This document shows positions 23,807 through 32,315 of a DNA stretch of 32,375 nt, piece by piece. The translations under genes and the position numbers were made by a program. The stretch spans positions 1 through 32,375 of the forward strand of contig NZ_CAKVMR010000021.1 in NCBI RefSeq assembly GCF_934772795.1. The letters run 5' to 3'. Each line of letters opens with the position of its first letter. Position 1 is the stretch's first letter. The notes below the pieces were generated by a model, which saw only the letters and a program-made list of their open reading frames with translations, did no database searches and was not told the DNA's origin. This stretch comes from an uncultured Holdemanella sp. (GTDB lineage: Bacteria; Bacillota_I; Bacilli_A; Erysipelotrichales; Erysipelotrichaceae).

Positions 23807-24808
23807 ATGATTATTATCGGAATTGAAAGTAGTTGTGATGAAACAGCCGTTGCGGTTGTCAAAGATAAAAAGGAAGTATTATCAAGTGTTGTCGCAAGCC
23901 AAATTGATGTGCATACAGAATTTGGTGGCGTTGTACCCGAAGTTGCGAGTCGTATTCATGTAGAAAATATTTCGTATTGTATTGAAAAAGCATTGAAAGA
24001 TGCCAATATCACGATGGAAGATGTGGATGCGGTTGCCGTTACGCAGGGGCCTGGCTTGATTGGATGTTTACACGTTGGTGTGCAGGCCGCAAAGACTTTG
24101 GCTTTTGCCTACCATAAACCATTGGTTCCAGTACATCACTTGGCAGGACATATTTATGCCAATGAATTAGTTGTAGATATGAAATATCCTGTATTAGCAC
24201 TTGTTGTTTCTGGTGGAAATACAGAACTTGTTTATATGAAGGATGAAACAAGTTTTGAAATCTTAGGCGAGACGCAGGACGATGCGATTGGAGAAGCCTT
24301 TGATAAGGTGGCTCGTGTATTGGGTCTTGGATATCCTGGTGGTCCTAAAATTGATAAATTGGCAAAAGAAGGAAAGCCTGTGTACGAACTGGCAAAACCT
24401 AAGACACAAGGTCGTTATGACTTTAGTTTTTCTGGATTGAAGAGTAGTGTTCTACAATTCACAAAGCGCATGGAAAGACAAGGAAAGACATTTGATATGG
24501 CTGATTTAGCTTGTTCATTCCAAGAATGTGCGTTGGATGAAATTTTCTCTCGTGTAAGAGCGGTATTAGATGATCATAAAGATATTCGTCATTTCGTTGT
24601 AGGTGGTGGAGTTAGTGCTAACTCTAGACTTCGTGAAAAGGTAGAAGAATTAAAAAATGAATATCCAGAAGTGGAATTTACGGTACCTCCAATGTATTGT
24701 TGTACAGATAATGCGAGCATGATCGGTGTTGCTGGAACGATCGCATATCTTTCTGGTAGAAGAGCAGATGCAAGCTTGACTGCCGATTCAAGTTTAGAAA
24801 TCCAATAG
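23807..24808 (+). CDS. tsaD: tRNA t6A transferase TsaD
   Basis: Transfers the threonylcarbamoyl group to A37 of tRNA. The protein has 333 residues. The N-terminal GIESSCDETAVAVV, metal-binding His111 and His115 in HHLAGHIYAN, LVVSGGNTELVY, GEAFDKVARVLGLGYPGGP, KSSVLQ and VVGGGVSANSRLR are all intact. AGGAGG lies before the ATG. Last member of the tsaE-tsaB-rimI-tsaD block. Confidence 0.96.
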   Translation: MIIIGIESSCDETAVAVVKDKKEVLSSVVASQIDVHTEFGGVVPEVASRIHVENISYCIEKALKDANITMEDVDAVAVTQGPGLIGCLHVGVQAAKTLAFAYHKPLVPVHHLAGHIYANELVVDMKYPVLALVVSGGNTELVYMKDETSFEILGETQDDAIGEAFDKVARVLGLGYPGGPKIDKLAKEGKPVYELAKPKTQGRYDFSFSGLKSSVLQFTKRMERQGKTFDMADLACSFQECALDEIFSRVRAVLDDHKDIRHFVVGGGVSANSRLREKVEELKNEYPEVEFTVPPMYCCTDNASMIGVAGTIAYLSGRRADASLTADSSLEIQ

Positions 24809-24817
24809 GAGGTTTTT

Positions 24818-25774
24818 ATGCAGGAATTACGTTTACTTCGAGAAAAAGATTTAGAAAGTATATATCCAATCTATGTGCATTATGTAAAGACAAGTGTGGC
24901 TATATTTGATCTTGTGCCAGATTCTTTTGATGTGTTTAAAGAACATATGATGGAAATTTCAAAGACAAATCCGTTTTATGTAGCACTTTATGATGATGTT
25001 TTAATTGGCTATGGATATGTACACCCTGCTTTTTCGAAGGAAGCGTATAAGTATTGTGTAGAACTCACTATTTATTTTAAAGAAGGAAAACATTATGGTT
25101 TGCCTTCAAAAATGTTGGATCAGCTTGAAGCAGATTGTAGAAAACTAAACATGCGTTGGATCATTTCATGTATTACAGATTCGAATGAAGAAAGTATTGC
25201 CTTTCATAAAAAACATGGGTTTACATGGTATGGGGCATTGCCTTCTTGTGGCATGAAATTTGATGTGTGGCATGGTGTAGTTTGGCTTTGTAAGAGACTG
25301 GATGAGGTTAAAAAGGATTTTTCTTGTGCAAGTAATGCAACCATCTTGGGTAATGTTTCAATTGGTGAAGGTTCAAGTGTTTGGTATAACGCTGTGATTC
25401 GTAGTGAAGAAGAAGCGATTGAAATTGGGCAAGAAACCAATATTCAAGATCAGTGTGTTTTGCATACGGATAGTGGATATCCACTTCAGATTGGTGATCG
25501 TGTAACGATTGGTCATGGGGCTATTGTGCATGGTTGTACGATTGAGGATGAGGTGCTTATTGGTATGGGTGCCCTTGTGTTGAATGGAGCTCATATAGGA
25601 AAGCATAGTGTTATTGGTGCGGGTTGTGTTGTGCCTGAAAATATGGTAATTCCACAAAGGAGTGTTGTGGTGGGAGTACCGGCTAAAATTATTAAAAACA
25701 CTTCAGAATCTCAGGTTTCTGATATTCTTTCAAATGCAGAACATTATGTAAAATTATCGAAAAAATTGGGTTAG
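24818..25774 (+). CDS. GNAT acetyltransferase fused to gamma-carbonic-anhydrase-like protein
   Basis: 318 residues in one frame. Residues 1-165 are a GNAT domain of phosphinothricin-acetyltransferase type (RLLREKDLESIYPIYVHYV, ISCITDSNEESIAFHKKHGF). Residues 168-318 are a left-handed beta-helix of the YrdA/gamma-carbonic anhydrase type, with hexapeptide repeats and the three zinc-ligand histidines His216 (VLHTD), His233 and His238 (IGHGAIVHGC). Both halves look complete, so this is a true fusion and not a truncation. It follows tsaD by 9 bp with AGGAGG and has a weak terminator at its end. The substrate of the first half and the activity of the second are unknown. Confidence 0.88.
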   Translation: MQELRLLREKDLESIYPIYVHYVKTSVAIFDLVPDSFDVFKEHMMEISKTNPFYVALYDDVLIGYGYVHPAFSKEAYKYCVELTIYFKEGKHYGLPSKMLDQLEADCRKLNMRWIISCITDSNEESIAFHKKHGFTWYGALPSCGMKFDVWHGVVWLCKRLDEVKKDFSCASNATILGNVSIGEGSSVWYNAVIRSEEEAIEIGQETNIQDQCVLHTDSGYPLQIGDRVTIGHGAIVHGCTIEDEVLIGMGALVLNGAHIGKHSVIGAGCVVPENMVIPQRSVVVGVPAKIIKNTSESQVSDILSNAEHYVKLSKKLG

Positions 25775-25793
25775 TCATTTGGCTAATCCTTTT
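25768..25793 (+). terminator. Weak terminator after the fusion gene
   Basis: GGGTTAG / CTAATCC, a 7-bp stem with one wobble and an 8-nt loop, followed by only four T, so it may be leaky. A TTGGCT-17-TAAAAT promoter-like pair (25779-25807) overlaps it and could serve the next gene. Confidence 0.5.
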
Positions 25794-25826
25794 GTATATT
25801 GTAAAATCTTTGTAGTGAGGTTGACT

Positions 25827-26948
25827 ATGGAAAACTTATTAAATTATGTACATTTAAGAAGAGATATCGACTTTTCTATTCGTCCCTTTAATGAGGTGGA
25901 TATGTTAGTATGTGCCGATCTATCTTATGTGGATTGGGATGGCATTGTAGATAAGGATGAGGTTTCTTTAGAAGAAGCATGTCGTAAATATCTTTCTTTA
26001 TATAGTGAAGAGGAATTAAAGAGTAAGTATACATTTTCAATGAATCTTCCACATTTAATTGATGCATTACAGGATACGATTCGTTATGGAAATATAAAGT
26101 TAAAGAACTATAAAAAAGTCTATAGCGATGAAGATGTGATTCAATTTAGTGTGGTAACACTTGTGTTGCCAGATGGTTCTCTAGTGCTTTCTTTTAGTGG
26201 TACAGATAGTAGTATTACGGGTTGGAAAGAAAACTTGATGATGACTTATAAGCAGGATCTTCCTTGTCAAATCTTGGCGAAGGATTATGTCAAAGAAACC
26301 ATTGAAAATATTCCTGAAACGAGTTATTTGTTTGGATTGAAAAAGAAGAAGGTCTATCCAAAGATATATTTGACGGGGCATTCAAAGGGTGGAAATTTAG
26401 CCGTGTATGCCTATATAAAAAATCCAGAACTACAGGGATATATTGAAGGTGTAAAAAGTTTTGATGGGCCTGGCTTTGTGGATGGTTTCTGGCAGGGTGA
26501 TGAGGAAATATCTAAGATCACAAACTATATTCCTAAGGATAGTATTGTGGGGCGTGTTTTACATCATAGAGAACAAACAAAAATCATGGATGCCCAAGGT
26601 TCAGGCTTAGCGCAACATGATACGCTTATGTGGAGTGTGGATGTAAAAGATTTTAATTATTGTGATGTACTCACAAAAGAGAGTAATGATTTACTGGAAT
26701 ATGTAAATAAGTTATTGTTGGATCGTCCGGTTGAAGAAAAAGAACGCTATTGTCATTTGATTGGCGAATTGTTTGATCGTATGGAAATTCGTACGATTGC
26801 GGATTTAACTGAATTTTCATTTAAACAGGCACTATCTGGTTTGAAGGAGATTCGTCAATTGAATGCAGAGGAAATTAAGTTTATGTTGGAAGTTGTGAAA
26901 TTTATTGCGGTGCAATCCGCTCCAATATTAGTGAAGGGAAGAAAGTAA
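25827..26948 (+). CDS. DUF2974 (Mbeg1-like) alpha/beta-hydrolase
   Basis: 373 residues. The start MENLLNYVHLRRDIDFSIRPF and NEVDMLVCADLSYVDWDGIV are typical of DUF2974. The nucleophile elbow is LTGHSKGGNLAVYAY, and the oxyanion region LSFSGTD lies earlier. The family is lipase-like with an uncharacterised substrate. The frame extends upstream to 25779, but the ATG at 25827 has GTGAGG before it and starts at the conserved N-terminus. The next gene begins one base after its stop, so the two form an operon. Confidence 0.88.
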   Translation: MENLLNYVHLRRDIDFSIRPFNEVDMLVCADLSYVDWDGIVDKDEVSLEEACRKYLSLYSEEELKSKYTFSMNLPHLIDALQDTIRYGNIKLKNYKKVYSDEDVIQFSVVTLVLPDGSLVLSFSGTDSSITGWKENLMMTYKQDLPCQILAKDYVKETIENIPETSYLFGLKKKKVYPKIYLTGHSKGGNLAVYAYIKNPELQGYIEGVKSFDGPGFVDGFWQGDEEISKITNYIPKDSIVGRVLHHREQTKIMDAQGSGLAQHDTLMWSVDVKDFNYCDVLTKESNDLLEYVNKLLLDRPVEEKERYCHLIGELFDRMEIRTIADLTEFSFKQALSGLKEIRQLNAEEIKFMLEVVKFIAVQSAPILVKGRK

Positions 26949-26949
26949 A

Positions 26950-28449
26950 ATGAGAAAAATAGGTTGGATAGGTGCTGGCATTATGGGTCAGCCAATGGTG
27001 ATTCATTTATTGAATAAAGGATATGAAGTTCATGTATACGCAAGACATCCAGAAAGGGTAGAACAAGCTAAAAATGCAGGCGCTATTTTAGAAGAGTCGA
27101 TTGTGTCTTTGACATCCAATGTAGATGTAATTTGTACAATGGTTGGTTTTCCTAGTGATGTTAAAGAAGTATATGATGTGATTTTTGGTTGTATTGAAGC
27201 GGGTAAAACTTGTATTGATTTTACAACTTCAAGTCCAAAATTAGCTAAAGAATTATATACAAAAGGAAAAGAATTGGGTGTTCATGTATTGGATGCGCCA
27301 GTGACTGGTGGAGATACGGGAGCAAAGAATGGCACTTTAACTGTATTGGTTGGTGCAGATAAAGAGGATTTTGAAGCGAATAAAGAAATCTTTGAAGCGT
27401 TTGGAACACAAATTGAGTATTGTGGCAAGGCAAGTTGTGGTCAACATGTCAAGATGGCTAACCAAATCATGATTGCGAATACGTTACAAGGTATTTGTGA
27501 GGCTATGTCATATTTAAATTGTAAAGATGTGGATGAATCTTTTGTGTATCGCTTCTTGCGTAATGGAGCCGCAGGATCTAAACAGTTGGATTTTCAAGGT
27601 AAGAAGATGTTAGAGAATGATTATGCGCCTGGCTTTTATGTGAAGCATTTTGTGAAGGATTTAAAGATTGCGGTGGATGAGGCACACTTTCCTTTGTATG
27701 GCGTAAATCGTGTCATCAAAGAATATGTGGATCTAATGGATCGTGGCATGAGTGATTTGGGTACGCAGTGTTTGATTGAGTATTTTAGAAAGCCACAAAT
27801 TAAAGCGGTTATCTTTGATATGGATGGTTTGATGTTTAATACGGAAAAGATGTTCAAGGATGAGTTTAAAGAGAAGGCTAAAGAATTGGGTGTTTCTTGT
27901 CCAGACTATTTTCCAGAACCATTAATTGGTTGTGATTCAAGAAAGGTTGCACTTTATGAAGAGATGTATCCGGGTGTTACTAGGGTGATGGAAGAGATTC
28001 AAGATGAGCGTGTGGATTATTTCTTTAGATATTTTAAAGAGCCTGGTAGTGCCAATATGGTTGGGTTACAAAATTTAATTGAGTATATTGAAGAGAATAA
28101 GATTCCTTATGCGGTGGCCTCAAGTTCACATCCGCAGGCTATTAAAAAGTTCTTGTCGCATGCTGGTTTTGTGTTAAGTCCCAATGTGATTGTTTCTTCT
28201 AAAGAGGGATATAAATCAAAGCCAGCACCAGATGTTTTCTTGGCTGCTGCTGAAAGATTAGGAATAAATCCTGAAAATTGTTTAGTTTTAGAGGATAGTA
28301 AGCATGGAATTATGGCTGCGGCCAATGCGAAGATGCATTCCATCTTTATTCAAGATCAGATTGCGCCAGATGACGAAATGAAGGAGTATATCCAAGAATC
28401 TTGTAAGGATTTAAATGAAGTAATTGATTATTTAAAGCGTTGTAAATAA
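26950..28449 (+). CDS. Hydroxyacid dehydrogenase fused to HAD phosphatase
   Basis: 499 residues. Residues 1-280 are a beta-hydroxyacid dehydrogenase (HIBADH/tartronate semialdehyde reductase type): Rossmann GWIGAGIMGQPM, VLDAPVTGGDTGA, and catalytic Lys168 in CGQHVKMANQ. Residues 284-499 are a HAD hydrolase of the beta-phosphoglucomutase-like subgroup: AVIFDMDGLMFNTE (Asp290, Asp292), VASSSHPQAI, Lys423 in KSKPAPDVF, and LEDSKHGI (Asp448). All catalytic motifs of both halves are intact. It is in an operon with the DUF2974 gene. The substrates are unknown; a dehydrogenase coupled to a phosphatase could act on a phosphorylated hydroxyacid, but that is speculation. Confidence 0.9.
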   Translation: MRKIGWIGAGIMGQPMVIHLLNKGYEVHVYARHPERVEQAKNAGAILEESIVSLTSNVDVICTMVGFPSDVKEVYDVIFGCIEAGKTCIDFTTSSPKLAKELYTKGKELGVHVLDAPVTGGDTGAKNGTLTVLVGADKEDFEANKEIFEAFGTQIEYCGKASCGQHVKMANQIMIANTLQGICEAMSYLNCKDVDESFVYRFLRNGAAGSKQLDFQGKKMLENDYAPGFYVKHFVKDLKIAVDEAHFPLYGVNRVIKEYVDLMDRGMSDLGTQCLIEYFRKPQIKAVIFDMDGLMFNTEKMFKDEFKEKAKELGVSCPDYFPEPLIGCDSRKVALYEEMYPGVTRVMEEIQDERVDYFFRYFKEPGSANMVGLQNLIEYIEENKIPYAVASSSHPQAIKKFLSHAGFVLSPNVIVSSKEGYKSKPAPDVFLAAAERLGINPENCLVLEDSKHGIMAAANAKMHSIFIQDQIAPDDEMKEYIQESCKDLNEVIDYLKRCK

Positions 28450-28468
28450 TTGGTTGCTACTTTATAAT
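28440..28468 (+). promoter_or_regulatory. Promoter of guaA
   Basis: TTGTAA (28440-28445, overlapping the previous stop codon), a 17-bp spacer and a perfect TATAAT (28463-28468). The predicted leader is only about 25 nt, too short for a purine riboswitch. Confidence 0.65.
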
Positions 28469-28497
28469 ATTGTTTAGGAAAACATTAGGAGGACGCA

Positions 28498-30045
28498 ATG
28501 AAAAAAGAATTAGTCATTGTTCTTGATTTTGGAGGACAATATAATCAGTTGGTTGCACGTCGTGTTCGTGAGTGCAATGTATATTGTGAAATTTATTCAT
28601 ATAAAACAGATTTAGAAAAAATCAAAGCTATGAATCCAAAGGGAATCATCTTAACTGGAGGACCAAATAGTTGTTATGAACCAGATTCACCTACATATTC
28701 AAAGGAATTGTTTGAATTGGGTATTCCAGTTCTTGGTCTTTGCTATGGCGCACAATTGATGATGCATGTATTGGGTGGAAAAGTAGAAAAAGCAGATCAC
28801 CGTGAATATGGTAAGACAGAGGTTCTTGTTGATAAGACTTCTTCTAAAATCTTCGAGGGTGTATCTGAAAAAACAATTTGCTGGATGTCACACTTTGACT
28901 ATATTTCACAGGTAGCACCTGGATTTGAAATTACGTCTCATACAGATAACTGTCCTTGCGCATCAAGTGAAAATGCAGAAAAAGGATTATATGCTATTCA
29001 GTTCCATCCAGAAGTATTGCATACACAAGAAGGTTCAAAAATGTTATATAACTTCGTTCGTGGTGTTTGTGGATGCTGTGGTGACTGGAGAATGGATAAC
29101 TTTGTTGAAGAACAAATTAAAGCGATTCGTGAAAAGGTTGGAGATGGAAAAGTATTGTGTGCCCTTAGTGGTGGCGTAGACTCTTCTGTCGCAGCTGTAT
29201 TATTATCAAAAGCAATTGGTAACCAATTAACATGTGTATTTGTTGATCATGGTTTACTTCGTAAAAATGAAGGGGATGAAGTAGAAGCTGTATTTGGTCC
29301 TGAAGGTCCATATGAATTAAACTTCATTCGTGTGAATGCGCAACAAAGATATTATGAAAAGCTAAAGGGTGTTGAAGAACCAGAAGCAAAACGTAAGATC
29401 ATTGGTGAAGAATTTATTCGTGTATTTGAAGAAGAAGCTAAGAAAATTGGAAAAGTTGATTTCTTAGTTCAAGGAACAATTTATCCAGATGTTGTTGAGA
29501 GTGGTTTAGGTGGAGAATCTGCCGTAATTAAATCTCACCACAATGTTGGTGGACTTCCTGATCATGTAGATTTCAAAGAAATCATTGAACCATTACGTGA
29601 CTTATTCAAGGATGAAGTTCGTAAAGCTGGTTTGGAATTAGGTATTCCTGAATACTTAGTATTCAGACAACCTTTCCCAGGACCTGGTTTAGGAATTCGT
29701 ATCATTGGTGAAGTTACTGAAGAAAAAGTAAAAATCGTCCAAGATGCAGATGCAATCTATCGTGAAGAAATCGCAAATGCTGGATTAGATCGTTCAATCG
29801 GTCAATACTTTGCAGCATTGACAAACATGCGTTCAGTAGGTGTTATGGGTGATGAAAGAACATATGATTACGCCATCGCTTTACGTGCCGTTAATACAAT
29901 TGACTTTATGACTGCAGAATCAGCTCAGATTCCATATGAAGTATTAAATAAAGTTATGTCTCGTATTATCAATGAGGTTCGTGGAGTCAATCGTGTAATG
30001 TATGACCTTACTAGTAAGCCTCCTGGAACAATAGAGTTCGAATAA
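28498..30045 (+). CDS. guaA: GMP synthase (glutamine-hydrolysing)
   Basis: Converts XMP to GMP with glutamine and ATP. The protein has 515 residues, full length. The class I glutaminase part has nucleophile Cys82 in LGLCYGAQ and the His/Glu pair in IQFHPEV. The ATP-pyrophosphatase part has the P-loop ALSGGVDSSVAAVL; the dimerisation domain follows with RQPFPGPGLGIRI, MTAESAQIPYE and the closing PPGTIEFE. AGGAGG precedes the ATG. It is monocistronic, with its own promoter and terminator, and links functionally to xpt, which supplies XMP by salvage. Confidence 0.97.
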   Translation: MKKELVIVLDFGGQYNQLVARRVRECNVYCEIYSYKTDLEKIKAMNPKGIILTGGPNSCYEPDSPTYSKELFELGIPVLGLCYGAQLMMHVLGGKVEKADHREYGKTEVLVDKTSSKIFEGVSEKTICWMSHFDYISQVAPGFEITSHTDNCPCASSENAEKGLYAIQFHPEVLHTQEGSKMLYNFVRGVCGCCGDWRMDNFVEEQIKAIREKVGDGKVLCALSGGVDSSVAAVLLSKAIGNQLTCVFVDHGLLRKNEGDEVEAVFGPEGPYELNFIRVNAQQRYYEKLKGVEEPEAKRKIIGEEFIRVFEEEAKKIGKVDFLVQGTIYPDVVESGLGGESAVIKSHHNVGGLPDHVDFKEIIEPLRDLFKDEVRKAGLELGIPEYLVFRQPFPGPGLGIRIIGEVTEEKVKIVQDADAIYREEIANAGLDRSIGQYFAALTNMRSVGVMGDERTYDYAIALRAVNTIDFMTAESAQIPYEVLNKVMSRIINEVRGVNRVMYDLTSKPPGTIEFE

Positions 30046-30060
30046 TTCAATAAACGTCAA

Positions 30061-30086
30061 AAGTCCTTTATATAAGGACTTTTTTA
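30061..30086 (+). terminator. Terminator of guaA
   Basis: AAGTCCTT / AAGGACTT, a perfect 8-bp stem with a TATAT loop, followed by TTTTT. Confidence 0.9.
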
Positions 30087-30135
30087 TATGCTGATTTTGG
30101 CTGTGAGTACAAAATGAGTACATAAATTATTGAAT

Positions 30136-30158
30136 GAATTATCGGTTTTCGATAATTC
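30136..30158. other. Perfect 9-bp hairpin of unknown role
   Basis: GAATTATCG and CGATAATTC around a GTTTT loop, without a T run on either strand. It lies between the guaA and blaR1 terminators, just after a GAGTACA-AAAT-GAGTACA direct repeat (about 30105-30122). It may be a protein-binding site or remnant; no function can be assigned. Confidence 0.5.
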
Positions 30159-30184
30159 ACGGGTAGAAATCCATGTGATTTTTA

Positions 30185-30216
30185 ATAAAAAAACGAAGAC
30201 TGTGGTAATCTTCGTT
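30185..30216 (-). terminator. Terminator of the blaI-blaR1 operon
   Basis: On the minus strand AACGAAGA and TCTTCGTT form a perfect 8-bp stem with a 9-nt loop, followed by a T run. Confidence 0.85.
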
Positions 30217-31112
30217 ATAAATTTCAGGCTGACATCCAATCGGATACCCAAGTGTTTTTACATGCATTATACAGCCTTCTGTATACATAACCATCTTCTA
30301 ATTTATATTTCCATCGGTAAGTAGTTTGTTTTGAATTCTTGATGACTGTATTCTGTGTATTTGTGATTGATTGAATGTTTCGGGTTTTTCCAAGATCTTT
30401 ATATGTTGGCAGTTTTTGTTCGTCTTGTATTTCTTTTAAATTGGTATATCCACCTAAGATATATTGGTTATCTAAATAAAATAATAAGGATGGAGGATTG
30501 TTTTTGTTTTCGAATATATATGCATTTGAATTTGTAATTTCAAAAGTATTTTCTGTTAACTCAGTATTTGTATAATATCCAGAAATATTTATAAAGGTAG
30601 ATAAGAAACAGATCAATACTGTTGAAACCAAAATAAAAGCATTTGTTTTCTTTTTGTGTAGACCTCTCATCATGTAATGGATTCGGTAATTAAGAATGAA
30701 TCCATTTGAAGAAATATAGGATGTGAATGATTTCTGAGAGCGTTGCTTCTGAATTTGAATCAGAGTCTGCATATAGGCAAAGCTTTCTTTTTCATCAAGA
30801 TTTTGGATTATAGAATCATCGGTTTTCATTTCTAAATATAGGAAAATATATCTTCTGAAGAAATATATGGGGATAAACCACCAGTACATGCAACAAATAA
30901 GATTTAATATGCCTTTGATTAGATTGTGATTCTTCTTGATGTGGTAACTTTCATGCGCGAGGATTGAATTTAAATCCGATTCTGAATAATCAGTTTCAGG
31001 AAGTAAAATAGTTTTGTGTAATCCAATCACACAAGGTCCATAGATCAAATTCGATTTATATACAGGATAAGCTTGTCTATATCCAACAATTTGACTTTGC
31101 TTAATTATTTTT

Positions 31113-31471
31113 AGCTCCTCTTTTGCAAATGGGTGGTGAATAGAAATGTGAGCAATTTCGTTAGCCAGACACCTAACAAAAGAAACAAAGGGATTATCGG
31201 ATAAAGACAATCCCTTATATCCAGTCAATAGCCTTCATTTACCGTTAAAACAATTTATAAGAAATCATGGAGCTTATGATAGAGAGCACCTCCAAGACTG
31301 GCTGAATCTATTTTGGTCCATTATGAATGAGCCAAAGGACAAGTATGATAAGGTGTTAAAATTTATAGAATTGACAATCTTGTCGCCAAAAAAAGTGCGA
31401 TATCGGGATGCAATGAGCTCTAAGCACAGTAAATAAGCGGATAATTACCACCCATTTGCAAAAGAGGAGCT
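31113..31471. mobile_element. Internally deleted IS1595-like element in blaR1
   Basis: 359 bp with perfect 25-bp terminal inverted repeats at 31113-31137 and 31447-31471 (outer ends AGCTCCTC and GAGGAGCT). It is flanked by the 8-bp direct duplication TTATTTTT at 31105-31112 and 31472-31479. Eight-base duplications are characteristic of the IS1595 family among others, and the interior holds the C-terminus of an IS1595/ISXO2-like transposase. The left end is followed almost at once by the transposase 3' part, so an internal deletion removed the rest. It is non-autonomous but could be mobilised in trans. Confidence 0.88.
31152..31436 (+). pseudogene. C-terminal remnant of an IS1595/ISXO2-like transposase
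   Basis: About 94 codons open on the plus strand without a start codon, ending at TAA 31434-31436, just inside the right inverted repeat. The translation contains TKGLSDKDNPLYPVNSLH, LKQFIRNHGAYDREHLQDWL, NLFWSIMNEPKDKYDKV and KKVRYRDAM. The PVNSLHxxLKxFIxxxxGxxxxxLQxWLxxF pattern is that of the end of the ISXO2-like DDE domain. The catalytic region is missing. The family call is from pattern memory; a database search would settle it. Confidence 0.7.
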
Positions 31472-31810
31472 TTATTTTTTTATAGATATATTCCGTATGA
31501 ATATAATCTTTTACAAAGTAGATCAAAAAGATTGCACTTCCTATAAGCCACAATAAGATCAAGAGCTTTACTACATGTGTTTGATTGAAGAAATCCAAAA
31601 GTGGATTCATTACTTTTTGGATTGGAATATAGATCATATGTGCATGTTCAAACGGAAACAGCAAGCGAATAAAAATCAGGCATATGATTAATAAGAGTGC
31701 ATCTGTACGAAAGTATTTATATGCCTTTTTATGTCGTAGTATAAATCCAAAACACATTATGAATAAAGTAACACTGCATAATCCGGAGAAGAATGAAGTC
31801 AGAGAAAATG

Positions 31811-32173
31811 TCATTTTAATGCTCTTAATTTTTTCTCGATGAGTTTTTGAAGCTTTTCTAATTCTTTTAAATCATCCGTATTATTAACAAAGTTACTGGC
31901 TAATTGAAGTCTTGTATCATTGTTGATAAAAGAATCTACATATTCAGCTTGTGATACGAGTGGCTTATACTTACGTGTTAAAGATTTGTTGTTGAAGGCA
32001 ATGTCGTACACTTCAATAAAATGCACTTCTAATAAGTGGCGCAAAGCTTGTTGGATCGTGTAAATACTTAATTCTTCATTAGAGGTTTCTCTAATTTCAC
32101 TTGCTGACATTTCAATGTGACTGTCCCATAGAATGTCCATAACACTTCTTTCTTTTTTTGTTAGTTGTATCAT
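31811..32173 (-). CDS. BlaI/MecI-family repressor
   Basis: 120 residues. The winged-helix DNA-binding part has the family start MIQLTKKERSVMDILWDSH, SASEIRETSNEELSIYTIQQALRHLLEVHFIEV, and the wing with LTRKYKPLVSQAEY. A C-terminal helix serves dimerisation. The frame runs upstream to 32218, but the ATG at 32173 has a GGGTGAT sequence before it and matches the family start. It is cotranscribed with blaR1 (ATGA overlap). With blaR1 broken, the repressor would no longer be relieved by its usual protease, so its targets may be locked off. No beta-lactamase gene is in the window. Confidence 0.9.
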   Translation of the reverse strand: MIQLTKKERSVMDILWDSHIEMSASEIRETSNEELSIYTIQQALRHLLEVHFIEVYDIAFNNKSLTRKYKPLVSQAEYVDSFINNDTRLQLASNFVNNTDDLKELEKLQKLIEKKLRALK

Positions 32174-32231
32174 AATTATCACCCAACATAATTTTAACAT
32201 TGTTTCAAAAATATGCAATATAAATTAAATC

Positions 32232-32291
32232 ATGAAACGCTTGCAAAAAAATACAATAGGAATATAATGAAGATAGGAAAACGTTTTCGCA
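32232..32291 (+). promoter_or_regulatory. Promoter with two operator-like palindromes, facing off the right edge
   Basis: TTGCAA (32241-32246), a 16-bp spacer and a perfect TATAAT (32263-32268). One imperfect palindrome, TGAAACGCTTGCA, overlaps the -35 (32233-32245), and the perfect GAAAACGTTTTC (32278-32289) covers the expected start. Both have a central CG, like LacI/CcpA-family operators; neither fully matches the cre consensus. TTGCAA is itself palindromic and could also serve as -35 for blaI on the other strand. Confidence 0.55.
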
Positions 32292-32315
32292 ACAAAAGGG
32301 TAGTGTAAAGAATTT

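Larger units (their letters stand above)
30224..31814 (-). pseudogene. BlaR1/MecR1-like M56 metallopeptidase, interrupted by a mobile element
   Basis: A membrane sensor-protease gene split in two. The N-terminal part (31480-31814) has about three membrane segments. The C-terminal part (30224-31112) has the M56 zinc motif HESYH in ILAHESYHIKKNH, further membrane segments and a short extracellular-type tail. Removing 31105-31471 (the element plus one 8-bp duplication, 367 bp) joins the halves in one frame (IYKKIIKQSQIVGY) to give 407 residues. There is no penicillin-binding domain, so it is a BlaR1-like M56 protein of unknown signal. Its start overlaps the blaI stop (ATGA). As it stands, the repressor-cleaving protein cannot be made whole. 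Confidence 0.85.

Noticed and set aside
28469..28497. Regulatory RNA leader before guaA
   Set aside because: The predicted untranslated region is about 25 nt and carries only the ribosome site.
30224..31228. Stand-alone M56 peptidase gene starting at 31228
   Set aside because: Its first 38 or so codons come from the inserted element. The true N-terminus is across the insertion at 31814.
31113..31471. Invertible segment (phase-variable switch) in blaR1
   Set aside because: The inverted ends suggested this. In the inverted orientation the frame from the N-terminal half still hits a stop inside the segment, and the 8-bp flanking duplications point to transposition instead.
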